A stretch of DNA of 64,000 nucleotides from Paenibacillus sanguinis 2301083 = DSM 16941 (GTDB taxonomy: Bacteria; Bacillota; Bacilli; Paenibacillales; Paenibacillaceae): NCBI RefSeq assembly GCF_000374825.1, contig NZ_KB895391.1:1-64000 (forward strand), in the 5' to 3' direction. Position 1 is the stretch's first letter; every line of letters begins with the position of its first letter. Shown piece by piece: positions 8,137 through 15,981 of this stretch. The notes beneath the pieces are model-generated. The model made no database searches, was not told the DNA's origin, and was given only the letters and a program-made list of their open reading frames with translations. The position numbers and the translations under genes were made by a program.

Positions 8137-8286
8137 ATGAAGAAGACGATGAGGTTGATATGGTATGTTGACGGTCAACTAAATTCATTTATCCAGGCTC
8201 CCCAGTACGGGCGTATTATGACTGGATCAAGTTTACGCCAGCCAGCTAAAACTCTCTGTCAAAAGGAGCAGCTTGTCGAAAAATAG
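8137..8286 (+). CDS. Small ORF of 49 residues after GH4, unknown or remnant
   Basis: A short frame starting MKKTMRLIWYVDGQLNSF with a very good ribosome-binding site (AGGAGGGG, 6 nt before ATG), 14 nt after the GH4 stop and 9 nt before the operon terminator. The product matches no family I recognise. The signal looks inherited from a once larger gene, so a deletion scar is as likely as a working peptide. No transmembrane span or signal peptide is evident. Confidence 0.35.
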   Translation: MKKTMRLIWYVDGQLNSFIQAPQYGRIMTGSSLRQPAKTLCQKEQLVEK

Positions 8287-8295
8287 CGACATACA

Positions 8296-8331
8296 AAAAC
8301 AGCCCGTTGAATATTCATGACGGGCTGTTTT
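8296..8331. terminator. Bidirectional intrinsic terminator
   Basis: A perfect 12-bp stem, AAAACAGCCCGT (8296-8307) with ACGGGCTGTTTT (8320-8331), around a 12-nt loop. It is T-rich on both outer sides, so it can end the GH4 operon on the plus strand and the sodA operon on the minus strand. Confidence 0.9.
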
Positions 8332-8365
8332 CATTAGCAATACATATGCTTTCTTTCCCACAACA

Positions 8366-8578
8366 TCAGTTTCGCAAATTTTCCACTGATTTCATATGGT
8401 TTTGCATATCCGGCTCCCGATGCTCCTCTTCGGATACCTTACCGGCATGATCCGAATTATTAGTGTTGCCAAGGGACTGAACGAACTCCGTAAATTGCTG
8501 CTTTTGGACATCGTCCGCTTTTTTGGATTTCAACATTTCCTCGGGGTCATTGGACAGCTTTTCGTTTTCTGGCGTCAT
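8366..8578 (-). CDS. Small hydrophilic protein of unknown function, cotranscribed with sodA
   Basis: 70 residues, highly charged (many Glu, Lys, Asp, Asn), with no signal or membrane span; it starts MTPENEKLSNDPEEMLKSKK. The ATG at 8578 follows AGGAGG by 6 nt; a TTG two codons earlier overlaps the ribosome-binding site. It starts 10 nt after the sodA stop and has its own strong ribosome-binding site, so it is likely translated from the sodA mRNA. I do not recognise a family; composition suggests a disordered or stress-type protein. Confidence 0.65.
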   Translation of the reverse strand: MTPENEKLSNDPEEMLKSKKADDVQKQQFTEFVQSLGNTNNSDHAGKVSEEEHREPDMQNHMKSVENLRN

Positions 8579-8588
8579 AAGCAACCTC

Positions 8589-9203
8589 CTATTTTCTGGC
8601 TTCCTCGTAGAGTCGATTCACTTCATCCCAGTTCACGACATTCCAGAAGGCCGCGATATAGTCTGGACGTTTGTTTTGATACTTCAAATAGTAAGCATGC
8701 TCCCAGACATCCAGGCCCAGGATCGGAGTTAATCCCTCTGACAGCGGGTTATCCTGATTAGGTGTACTGGTAACGGCAAGCTTGCCATCTTTGCCCACTA
8801 CAAGCCAGGCCCAGCCGCTGCCAAAACGGGTTGTAGCCGCTTTGGTGAACTCCTCTTTGAATTTATCGAATCCGCCAAGATCACTGTCGATCGCCTTAGC
8901 AACCGCGCCTGTCGGTGCTCCTCCCCCTTGGGGTCCAATGACCTTCCAGAAGAGACTATGATTCGCATGTCCTCCGCCATTGTTGCGTACGGCGGTACGA
9001 ATCGATTCGGGGATGGCGTTCAGGTCGGAAACAAGTTCCTCTACACTTTTGCTTTGCAGCTCCGGTGACTTCTCCAATGCTGCATTCAGGTTCGTTACAT
9101 AGGTATTGTGGTGCCGATCATGGTGGATATTCATGGTCTGCTCATCGATATGAGGCTCCAATGCGTTTGCGGGATAGGGTAAAGCTGGTAATTCATGTGC
9201 CAT
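8589..9203 (-). CDS. sodA: Manganese/iron superoxide dismutase SodA
   Basis: 204 residues, usual length for the family. Converts superoxide to oxygen and hydrogen peroxide in the cytoplasm. The metal ligands are visible: His in MNIHHDRHH (first), His in [10 protein letters not shown] (second), and Asp and His in [28 protein letters not shown] and the ligand context are of the manganese type. The start at [11 protein letters not shown] is chosen because GGAGGT lies 7 nt before that ATG; an upstream in-frame extension has no support. First gene of a two-gene operon with the small hydrophilic protein. Confidence 0.96.
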   Translation of the reverse strand: MAHELPALPYPANALEPHIDEQTMNIHHDRHHNTYVTNLNAALEKSPELQSKSVEELVSDLNAIPESIRTAVRNNGGGHANHSLFWKVIGPQGGGAPTGAVAKAIDSDLGGFDKFKEEFTKAATTRFGSGWAWLVVGKDGKLAVTSTPNQDNPLSEGLTPILGLDVWEHAYYLKYQNKRPDYIAAFWNVVNWDEVNRLYEEARK

Positions 9204-9622
9204 GATAATAACCTCCAATTTAATTTGGACTAATAAGTCTCCCACTTTCTATATAAACATGTACAGGGAACTGTAATCATGAAGAAAGTGGTGGAAAGCG
9301 TAAATTACGATTATAAGAGGGTAAAGCCAGGGTGTGACTTTACACACTCCATTACATTCCTATTATTGGTATCGGATAGAAATATATGCATTTTTGTGAA
9401 TCATCCGAGGACATTTTGAGAAAATTCACAATTGTAAGCGTTTAATATAAAGCATTTTCAGAAGAAAATTGATGTATTTGGGAGATTTATATGTTTTAAT
9501 GGACAAGCAAGCAGTTTTTTCTCGTTTTTTGTCTGGATTCAAATTATTAGGTTGATGTAAAAAACAAAGAGTTTGTTTTCCAACATCACCTCATCTTGTA
9601 TGAAGAAAAGGGAGATCATAGC
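9204..9622. other. Intergenic region between sodA and the acetyltransferase gene
   Basis: AT-rich divergent region. An imperfect palindrome CCAATTTAATTTGG (9216-9229) lies just before the sodA ribosome-binding site, and a cre-like TGTAAGCGTTTAAT occurs at about 9434-9447 with poor right-hand ends. No ORF, tRNA or clear terminator was found. Confidence 0.5.
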
Positions 9623-10066
9623 ATGCTTATTCGTTCCTTTCAGTTGAGTGATGCAAATCAAGTGATGGAGCTCTTGCAGGTGGCCTTATCAGAGGATTGT
9701 TATGAAGACACCAAGTACGCGTTTGCCAGACAACTATCTTGGGATTCCGAACTGATTATGGTCGCAGAAGTAGAAGAAGAGATAAAAGGGGTCTTAATTG
9801 GAACGATCGATCAGAACACCGGTTGTATCTACCGAATGGCGGTTCATCCGGACTATCGCCGGCGCGGTGTAGGTCGTAGCCTGGTAACTGCGATGGAGCA
9901 GCGGTTTCAACAACGGAACGTACGCCGAATCATGGTTGCAGGAGACGAGCATAATCAAGCAATCCTGCCGTTATACGAAGCGATGGGTTACGGGGCAAGC
10001 AAATTTCTGAAGGCTTTCCAGAAGCTTGGCATTGCAGCAACGCATTCCTTATCAGGTTCCAATTGA
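9623..10066 (+). CDS. GNAT-family N-acetyltransferase
   Basis: 147 residues with a single GNAT fold. The acetyl-CoA pyrophosphate loop is in IYRMAVHPDYRRRGVGRSLV (R/Q-x-x-G-x-G/A), followed by a C-terminal GDEHNQAILPLYEAMGYG segment typical of this fold. Transfers acetyl from acetyl-CoA to an amine; substrate unknown. The start is the ATG after AAAGGGAG; an upstream in-frame ATG (9599) lacks a ribosome-binding site. It stands alone, with a strong terminator directly downstream. Confidence 0.85.
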   Translation: MLIRSFQLSDANQVMELLQVALSEDCYEDTKYAFARQLSWDSELIMVAEVEEEIKGVLIGTIDQNTGCIYRMAVHPDYRRRGVGRSLVTAMEQRFQQRNVRRIMVAGDEHNQAILPLYEAMGYGASKFLKAFQKLGIAATHSLSGSN

Positions 10067-10100
10067 ACGATATTCCCTGGAATATATCGGGAAATGTTGA

Positions 10101-10147
10101 AGCATATTCTTTATCCATTGCAAATGGATGGAGGATATGCTTTTCTA
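10101..10147 (+). terminator. Intrinsic terminator after the GNAT gene
   Basis: An 18-bp stem, 10101-10118 with 10124-10141, fully paired when three G-U pairs are allowed, with a 5-nt loop and TTTCTATT after it. Confidence 0.85.
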
Positions 10148-10225
10148 TTATATAGACTGTTTAAAATTTTGTAGAATACCTGAAGGTTGCGATAAATCAT
10201 CTATCGAGCTTAGACGAGGTGTAGG

Positions 10226-10840
10226 ATGGAACCGGGCGTATATACGGATGATCGGGAACTGGCGGAGAAGAGCAGCCCTAGGGCACCGCAGCATCCCCCT
10301 GACCAGAGAGAAACTCATTGGGTTGCTGAATTATGGGATATACTGAAGACAATGGTAGTGGCTTTCCTCATTATGTTGTTGCTGAATGTATATGTGTTTA
10401 ATCTGTCGATGGTTAAGGGCCAGTCCATGGAGCCCACGCTGAAGGAGCAGGAGCGCTTATTTGTAGACAAGCTGGTCTACTGGTTTACGGACCCCCGGCA
10501 AGGTGAGGTCGTTATTCTTAAGGACCCGAGCATGGATGCTGGCAGAAAGTCATTCCTTGTTAAAAGGGTGGTGGCTGTGCCGGGCGATACGGTAGAGGTG
10601 CGCAACCAGCTTCTCATCGTTAATGGTCAACCACTGAATGAGGTTTACACGGATACCCTGATTGAGGACGGAGATATGGAAGAACAAGTGCTTGGCGAAG
10701 GGCAGTACTTTGTCATGGGCGACAATCGTCATGCCGGACGCAGTAAGGACAGTCGTTATTTCGGGAGCGTCAGCGAAGAATTGATTGTGGGACGGGCCGA
10801 GTTTGTTTTTTGGCCGGTCGGAAGAGTGCGTGGATTATAG
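10226..10840 (+). CDS. lepB: Signal peptidase I (type I leader peptidase)
   Basis: 204 residues: a Pro/charged N-terminal tail, one transmembrane anchor (about 38-60, LKTMVVAFLIMLLLNVYVF) and an extracellular catalytic domain. The catalytic Ser67 sits in VKGQSMEPTL and Lys113 in FLVKRVVAVPGD; the box GQYFVMGDNRHAGRSKDSR completes the family signature. Cleaves signal peptides from secreted pre-proteins on the outer membrane face. GAGGTG precedes the ATG. It is followed 23 nt later by the RNase HI gene in the same direction. Confidence 0.95.
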   Translation: MEPGVYTDDRELAEKSSPRAPQHPPDQRETHWVAELWDILKTMVVAFLIMLLLNVYVFNLSMVKGQSMEPTLKEQERLFVDKLVYWFTDPRQGEVVILKDPSMDAGRKSFLVKRVVAVPGDTVEVRNQLLIVNGQPLNEVYTDTLIEDGDMEEQVLGEGQYFVMGDNRHAGRSKDSRYFGSVSEELIVGRAEFVFWPVGRVRGL

Positions 10841-10863
10841 CTTGTGATTGTGGAGGGGAAACC

Positions 10864-11304
10864 GTGAAGGAAGTTGCGATTTATACGGATGGAGCTTGCT
10901 CCGGCAATCCGGGACCCGGAGGCTGGGGAGCTGTGCTGCTGTTTAACGGGCATCGCAAAGATTTGTCCGGTGGAGAAATGATGACGACCAATAACCGAAT
11001 GGAGATTCAGGCGGTTATTTCTGCGCTGAGCCAGCTTAAAGAGCCGTGCAAGGTGAAGGTATATAGCGATTCTGCTTATGTCGTGAACTGTTTTCAGCAG
11101 AATTGGATACGCGGATGGTTGAAGAACGGATGGAAGAACAGTAAGAATCAGCCCGTGGAGAATCGCGACTTGTGGGAAGAATTATGGCGATTGATGGGGA
11201 TTCATCAAGTGGAATACGTGAAGGTAAAAGGACATAGCGATAACGAGTTAAATAATCATTGTGATCTGTTAGCCCGGGAGGCGATCAAGAGCTTGTCTTC
11301 ATGA
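10864..11304 (+). CDS. rnhA: Ribonuclease HI
   Basis: 146 residues. Degrades the RNA of RNA-DNA hybrids (R-loops, Okazaki primers). The metal-binding carboxylates are in IYTDGACSGNPGPGGWG (Asp), NNRMEIQAV (Glu), VYSDSAYVVNC (Asp) and HSDNELNNHCDLLARE (Asp). GTG start with GGAGGGG 5 nt upstream; a longer frame from 10810 overlaps the signal peptidase gene and lacks a ribosome-binding site. Being full length with all four acidic positions, it should be active. Confidence 0.94.
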   Translation: MKEVAIYTDGACSGNPGPGGWGAVLLFNGHRKDLSGGEMMTTNNRMEIQAVISALSQLKEPCKVKVYSDSAYVVNCFQQNWIRGWLKNGWKNSKNQPVENRDLWEELWRLMGIHQVEYVKVKGHSDNELNNHCDLLAREAIKSLSS

Positions 11305-11385
11305 TAAAGGGAACTGTGAAGCAGGCAACAGGGCATCGCCTTTGTCGCGGCAGGAGCATATGAAGCAGTCGGGAGGAATAATCGA

Positions 11386-12579
11386 ATGTCGAAGACAGCG
11401 CCCGAGCAGGTCCGTCTCCAGCAGGGCGAGAGTCCCTGGGCCAAGTTGAAGAGAGAAATTCAGGATGTAGCTGTGGAGCTTGGTATTGATGACATCGGAT
11501 TTGCTTCCGCAGACCCGTTCTTGTCCTTGAAGGCGGTATTGCAGGATCGTCGCGACAAGGGGTACGAGTCGGGCTTTGAGGAACGGGACATCAATAAGCG
11601 CATATATCCGGAGCTGTCGTTGGAGCAGCCGGCTTCGCTCATCTCGGTGGCAGTAGCCTATCCCTCGAAGATGGAGAACCCTCCAAGGTCGGAGCCGGGT
11701 AATCGCCGGGGGATTATGGCACGGTCCGCGTGGGGCCGTGATTATCACTATGTGCTGCGCGAGGCGATGGACCGACTGGAGCGGTTCATTCTGGAGCGCG
11801 TGCCTGAGGCGAGAATTGAGAACATGGTGGATACCGGCGCATTGGTGGATCGGGCGGTAGCAGAGCGGGCCGGAATCGGCTTTAAGGGCAAGAACTGTGC
11901 GATCATCTCTCCAAAGTGGGGGTCGTGGATTTACCTTGGCGAGTTGATCACGAATGTGCCCTTCCCGCCGGATACTCCGGTAACCGAAGATTGCGGGGAT
12001 TGCACCAGATGTATTGACGCTTGTCCAACGGAAGCGCTTGTAGGTCCCGGCGTGCTGAATGCCCAGCGGTGCATCTCGTTCTTGACGCAAACGAAGGGCT
12101 TTGTGGAGGATGACTTCATGGTCAAGATGGGCAATCGGCTTTATGGCTGTGACACCTGTCAAATCGTGTGCCCCAAGAACAAGGGGAAGTCCTGGAACCA
12201 CCGACCGGAGCTGCAGCCGAAGCCCGAGCAGGCCAAGCCCTTGCTGTTGCCCTTGCTGGACCTTAGCAATCGGGAGTTCAAGGAGCGCTTCGGAGATACC
12301 GCGGCTGCCTGGCGGGGCAAGATGCCCATACAGCGGAATGCGGTCATTGCTCTGGGGAATTTTAAAGATGCGGCTGCCGTACCGAAATTAATAGATGTAA
12401 TGGTTCATGATCCCAGACCGGTGCTGCGGGGGACTGCGGCATGGGCTTTAAGCCGAATTGGCGGCGATGAAGCGAGAGAAGCGATTGAGCAAGCGATTCG
12501 TACCGAACAGGACGATGAAGTGCTGATGCGACTTCGGCGTGCTGCCCGGAAGCTGGAAGCCGCTGGCGCTGAGACATGA
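11386..12579 (+). CDS. queG: Epoxyqueuosine reductase QueG with C-terminal HEAT repeats
   Basis: 397 residues. Carries out the cobalamin-dependent last step of queuosine synthesis, reducing epoxyqueuosine in tRNA. Two [4Fe-4S] ferredoxin-like clusters are clear: CGDCTRCIDACPTEAL and CDTCQIVCPKN. The N-terminal B12-binding part includes GFKGKNCAIISPKWGSW. From about residue 310 HEAT-like repeats (NAVIALGNFKDAAAVPKLIDVM; LRGTAAWALSRIGGDEAREA) extend the protein, a common Firmicute version. GGAGGAA 7 nt before the ATG. Confidence 0.93.
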   Translation: MSKTAPEQVRLQQGESPWAKLKREIQDVAVELGIDDIGFASADPFLSLKAVLQDRRDKGYESGFEERDINKRIYPELSLEQPASLISVAVAYPSKMENPPRSEPGNRRGIMARSAWGRDYHYVLREAMDRLERFILERVPEARIENMVDTGALVDRAVAERAGIGFKGKNCAIISPKWGSWIYLGELITNVPFPPDTPVTEDCGDCTRCIDACPTEALVGPGVLNAQRCISFLTQTKGFVEDDFMVKMGNRLYGCDTCQIVCPKNKGKSWNHRPELQPKPEQAKPLLLPLLDLSNREFKERFGDTAAAWRGKMPIQRNAVIALGNFKDAAAVPKLIDVMVHDPRPVLRGTAAWALSRIGGDEAREAIEQAIRTEQDDEVLMRLRRAARKLEAAGAET

Positions 12580-12607
12580 TTTTAACGTGAGCGTGGAGGG
12601 ATGACAT

Positions 12608-13642
12608 ATGTTATATATCAGTGTCGATGATATTGAACCCGGGCAGCATCTGGGGAAGACCGTGTATTCGGCGAATGGAACGGCCCTTTTGTCAGCAGGT
12701 ATTCAGCTTACCGTATTTATGATTAATACATTAAGGCGCATTGGCGTGACTATGCTATATATTCAGGATGACAATTACGAGGATGTCGAGCCGGAAGAGG
12801 TGCTAAGCGAAGCAACGAAGCAGGCTGTGTTTCGAGAGATGTCCGATACCTTGCAGATTATCCGGTCGGGGAAGGAATGGAGTGCGCGCAAGGTCAGCGC
12901 CAGCGTGGACAGCCTGCTGAACGATGTGCTTGGCAACAAGGAGGCACTGCTCCAACTCACGGATATCAGAACAGCGGACAATGCGGCCTACCTGCACGCT
13001 GTGAATGTATGCCTCATCTCCTCAATGATTGGGTTGAATATGGGGTTGAATTTCTCTCAGCTCAAGGATTTGGCTATTGGAGCCATGCTGCATGATATCG
13101 GTAAAGCCACGTTAACTTCGGACGATGTTATTTCAGGGGATCCTAAGGATCACCATACCTGGCGGGGGTACGAATTGCTTCGTCATAAGCGGGAGTTTAA
13201 CTTGCTGATTGCCCATGCGGCATTACAGCATCATGAGCGCCCGGATGGAGCTGGAATACCACGTGGAATTGCCGGGGATGAAATTCATTTATTCGCCAGA
13301 ATTGTCGCAGTCGCCAACATGTATGACAATTTGATTAGCGGAGGAGGCAAGGATGGTCGCAGAATGCTGCCTCATGAAGCGTGTGAGCATTTAATGGCTT
13401 GCTCTGAGCATGAACTGGATCATGAGGTGCTTGTCGAATTTACACGTATCATATCGGTATATCCAAATGGAACCTCTGTCCGGCTATCTACCAAGGAGAC
13501 CGGTGTGGTCGTAAGGCAGCATCGGGGCTTGCCAGGTCGTCCGGTTATCCGCATTGTACGAGGTACGGGCGATGACATGAACGTGTCGGAAATTGATCTG
13601 GCTAAGGAGACTACCCTGTTTATTGAGGGGGTTCTAGCCTAA
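12608..13642 (+). CDS. HD-GYP domain protein, probable cyclic-di-GMP phosphodiesterase
   Basis: 344 residues. An N-terminal domain (about 1-110) is followed by an HD-GYP domain: LAIGAMLHDIGKATL has the HD pair, then HHTWRGYELL, then QHHERPDGAGIPRGI, then FARIVAVANMYDNLISG. The family normally hydrolyses cyclic di-GMP to pGpG or GMP. The signature GYP is GIP here, and the usual Asp of VAVADxYD is Asn, so activity may be altered. GGAGGG precedes the ATG. It lies between queG and yneF, all on the same strand. Confidence 0.85.
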   Translation: MLYISVDDIEPGQHLGKTVYSANGTALLSAGIQLTVFMINTLRRIGVTMLYIQDDNYEDVEPEEVLSEATKQAVFREMSDTLQIIRSGKEWSARKVSASVDSLLNDVLGNKEALLQLTDIRTADNAAYLHAVNVCLISSMIGLNMGLNFSQLKDLAIGAMLHDIGKATLTSDDVISGDPKDHHTWRGYELLRHKREFNLLIAHAALQHHERPDGAGIPRGIAGDEIHLFARIVAVANMYDNLISGGGKDGRRMLPHEACEHLMACSEHELDHEVLVEFTRIISVYPNGTSVRLSTKETGVVVRQHRGLPGRPVIRIVRGTGDDMNVSEIDLAKETTLFIEGVLA

Positions 13643-13734
13643 GCTGTTGAATCACAAAAGGGTCAATGCTATTATATTTGAAGTGCGTCCGCCAGTCGGA
13701 ACCGCACGATATTAAGGCAGGGGTGGCAAAATAT

Positions 13735-13965
13735 ATGAATATTATCATTCCAATTATTACTTTGGTCGTCGGATTGGTTGCTGGGTTTTTGCTCGGGGTA
13801 TTTTATCTGCGCAGGCAGATGACTAAAATGCAGAGTGATCCCGAAGCGCTGCAGAAAATGGCGAAGCAGATGGGCTACAATTTAAATAGCAAGCAGATGC
13901 AACGTGCGCAACAGATGATGAAGAACCAAAACGGCCCATCTCGTCAACGTCCAAAGAGAAAATAG
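13735..13965 (+). CDS. yneF: YneF-family small membrane protein (UPF0154)
   Basis: 76 residues: one N-terminal transmembrane helix ([21 protein letters not shown]) and a basic cytoplasmic tail rich in Lys, Gln and Met ([21 protein letters not shown]), matching the Bacillales YneF family in size and layout. Function is unknown in the family. The ATG at 13735 follows a G-rich tract (GCAGGGGTGG) and starts just before the helix; an in-frame ORF from 13666 adds an unsupported tail. Confidence 0.8.
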   Translation: MNIIIPIITLVVGLVAGFLLGVFYLRRQMTKMQSDPEALQKMAKQMGYNLNSKQMQRAQQMMKNQNGPSRQRPKRK

Positions 13966-14009
13966 CAGCTCAACACGAAAGACGAGGGAAAGGGAAGGAG
14001 GCGCTAAGA

Positions 14010-14603
14010 ATGGCCGGAGTGAAGGATTATCTGAATACGCAGGTAGGCGATAACCGCGAACAGATCGAGCACCATATTCGCGAGATATTGAAATTGATTG
14101 GGGAAGATGTAGAGCGGGAAGGCTTGCTTGATACCCCTGCTCGGGTGACCCGCATGTACGAGGAAATCTTCGCCGGATATGCGATAGAACCCCGCGACGT
14201 GCTTGGGGTTACCTTTGAAGAGAATCATGAAGAGCTGGTCATCGTTAAGGATATTACGTATTACAGTCAATGTGAACACCATATGGCGCCTTTCTTCGGC
14301 AAGGTGCATATCGGCTACATTCCGAGCGGACATATTGCCGGTCTGAGCAAGCTGGCCAGACTCGTTGAGGCAGTAACCCGCAGATTGCAGGTACAGGAAA
14401 GAATTACATCGCAGATCGCTGACATCATGGAGGAAGTATTGCAGCCGCAAGGCGTTATGGTGGTTGTGGAGGGAGAGCATCTTTGCATGTGTGCCCGCGG
14501 CGTCAAGAAGCCGGGCAGCAAGACGGTCACCTCCGCTGTGCGGGGAACGTTCCGCAAGGATGCAGCTTCGCGCGCAGAGTTCCTGTCGCTGTTGAAGGAT
14601 TAG
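14010..14603 (+). CDS. folE: GTP cyclohydrolase I FolE
   Basis: 197 residues. Converts GTP to 7,8-dihydroneopterin triphosphate, the first step for folate and (via QueD) queuosine. The zinc ligands appear in [22 protein letters not shown] (Cys and His) and [16 protein letters not shown] (second Cys). The phosphate-binding [18 protein letters not shown] helix follows. AAGGAGG lies 7 nt before the ATG. Its closeness to queG in the same direction fits a shared queuosine/folate theme, though they are not adjacent. Confidence 0.97.
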   Translation: MAGVKDYLNTQVGDNREQIEHHIREILKLIGEDVEREGLLDTPARVTRMYEEIFAGYAIEPRDVLGVTFEENHEELVIVKDITYYSQCEHHMAPFFGKVHIGYIPSGHIAGLSKLARLVEAVTRRLQVQERITSQIADIMEEVLQPQGVMVVVEGEHLCMCARGVKKPGSKTVTSAVRGTFRKDAASRAEFLSLLKD

Positions 14604-14625
14604 GCAAGGACACCCTATACTGAGA

Positions 14626-14684
14626 GAGCGCCTTCCGAGGTCTGACGGGGTATGAACCCCGCAGGCTGAGTCAGGCGCTCTTTT
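14626..14684 (+). terminator. Terminator with branched stem after folE
   Basis: GAGCGCCT (14626-14633) pairs with AGGCGCTC (14673-14680), followed by TTTTG. The enclosed segment has its own hairpin (acgggg/ccccgc), giving a two-level structure. It lies between convergent folE and sodF and may serve both. Confidence 0.75.
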
Positions 14685-14711
14685 GCTGTATACGCCGAGG
14701 TGTATGTGTTT

Positions 14712-15860
14712 TTAGTAGGGCTGCCATTTCAGCTGCCGGGCGGCCTCAAATCGCTGCGCAACAGCAGGCCAATAGACCACATTCCACCAATCCTTGATAT
14801 AGTCGGCCCGAGCATTTTGGTGCTTCAAATAGTAGGCATGCTCCCACACGTCGAGGGTAAGCAAGGGGACAACATCCCATTGCGACAGGTTCTGATGCTT
14901 CTCTGCCGTTAGAATTTCCAGACGGTGGCTGCGTGGACTCCATACAAGAATGGCCCAGCCGCCTCCCTCTACCTTGGCGGCGGCTTCGGAGAATTGCTTG
15001 TGGAAAGCTTCGTAGCTGCCGAAGTCGCGTTTGATTTGCGCCATGAGTTCACCTTCAGGCTTGCCGCCCCCTTCCGGATTCATAATGTCCCAGAAGATCG
15101 TGTGAAGATAATGCCCTGCGCCGTTAAAGGCCAGTTCCCGTTCCCAATGCTTGACCAGATCGAAATTTCCGGACTTGCGAGCTTCCTGAAGCTTCTTCTC
15201 CGCCTTGTTCAAATCGTCAACATAGGTTTGATGATGTTTGTCATGGTGAATGCGCATCGTCTTCTCATCGATGTAAGGCTCCAGAGCATCATAAGGATAA
15301 GGCAGCGGCGGCAGGGTATGCCCACCGATGGGAACAGGCTGCCCTTCGGCATGAGGCGAGCGCCAGCCGCCCGTCTCCAGGGGAACAGGGAGCAGGGGCG
15401 GTGTCCAGCTAATGACACTGCGCATGATTTCTCCGGGCTGATTCCAGCCTTCAAGCCGATTCAGATAATATTGGGATTTGGGGATGATGTATTCGCGAAC
15501 GAAGGGGGCTGCTTCCGCGCTTTGAGTGGCACGGCTGTGTTCCAATATAGATTGGAGCTGGCTGACAAATTGCTGCGATTGCCGGAAGGACGCCCCAAGC
15601 AGGCGTTCAGTATGCCGGGGAAGCTCATCTGCATGAAATGAGGCGTCCGGATCGGAAGACGCCACCCGCAGCAGCCGATCAGCCGCAGCTTCCATATCGG
15701 AGAATACCTGGCGCCAATCCTCCAGCAGCTCGGCGTAGTCCTCTTCAAGTCCGCCAGAGATGCTGGAGATTAATTTCGTATGCTCTGTCTCTTCCTGCTT
15801 CCAGGAGCGGATATCTTCGAGAATACGTATAGGCAAATAAGGTCCATACATGAGCAACAT
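14712..15860 (-). CDS. sodF: SodF-type Fe/Mn superoxide dismutase with N-terminal extension
   Basis: 382 residues. The C-terminal ~200 are a superoxide dismutase with all four ligands: His in MRIHHDKHHQTYV, His in GAGHYLHTIFWD, Asp and His in [31 protein letters not shown] and VWSPRSHRLEILTAEKHQ closely match what I recall of Bacillus subtilis SodF. The first ~190 residues are mostly helical and acidic (EETEHTKLISSISGGLEEDYAELLEDW) and longer than in B. subtilis SodF (281 residues in total). No signal peptide. GAGGAGGT lies 7 nt before the ATG. Confidence 0.92.
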   Translation of the reverse strand: MLLMYGPYLPIRILEDIRSWKQEETEHTKLISSISGGLEEDYAELLEDWRQVFSDMEAAADRLLRVASSDPDASFHADELPRHTERLLGASFRQSQQFVSQLQSILEHSRATQSAEAAPFVREYIIPKSQYYLNRLEGWNQPGEIMRSVISWTPPLLPVPLETGGWRSPHAEGQPVPIGGHTLPPLPYPYDALEPYIDEKTMRIHHDKHHQTYVDDLNKAEKKLQEARKSGNFDLVKHWERELAFNGAGHYLHTIFWDIMNPEGGGKPEGELMAQIKRDFGSYEAFHKQFSEAAAKVEGGGWAILVWSPRSHRLEILTAEKHQNLSQWDVVPLLTLDVWEHAYYLKHQNARADYIKDWWNVVYWPAVAQRFEAARQLKWQPY

Positions 15861-15981
15861 CGGGCTTACCTCCTCAGGTACTTAGCGTACACTCATAATT
15901 AGCTTATGCCGAGGGATGGTTGACCTATGCTATTCAGATATGGACCTATGGACATAACGTATGAGGCTAATATGCCAGCTT

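Noticed and set aside
9434-9447. cre-like TGTAAGCGTTTAAT
   Set aside because: The core fits but the right end lacks the CA, and it is about 175 bp from the GNAT gene; too weak to list as a site.
11299-12201. 300-residue ORF antisense to queG
   Set aside because: The plus-strand protein has both iron-sulfur motifs and a ribosome-binding site; the antisense product is Arg/His/Leu-rich with no motif.
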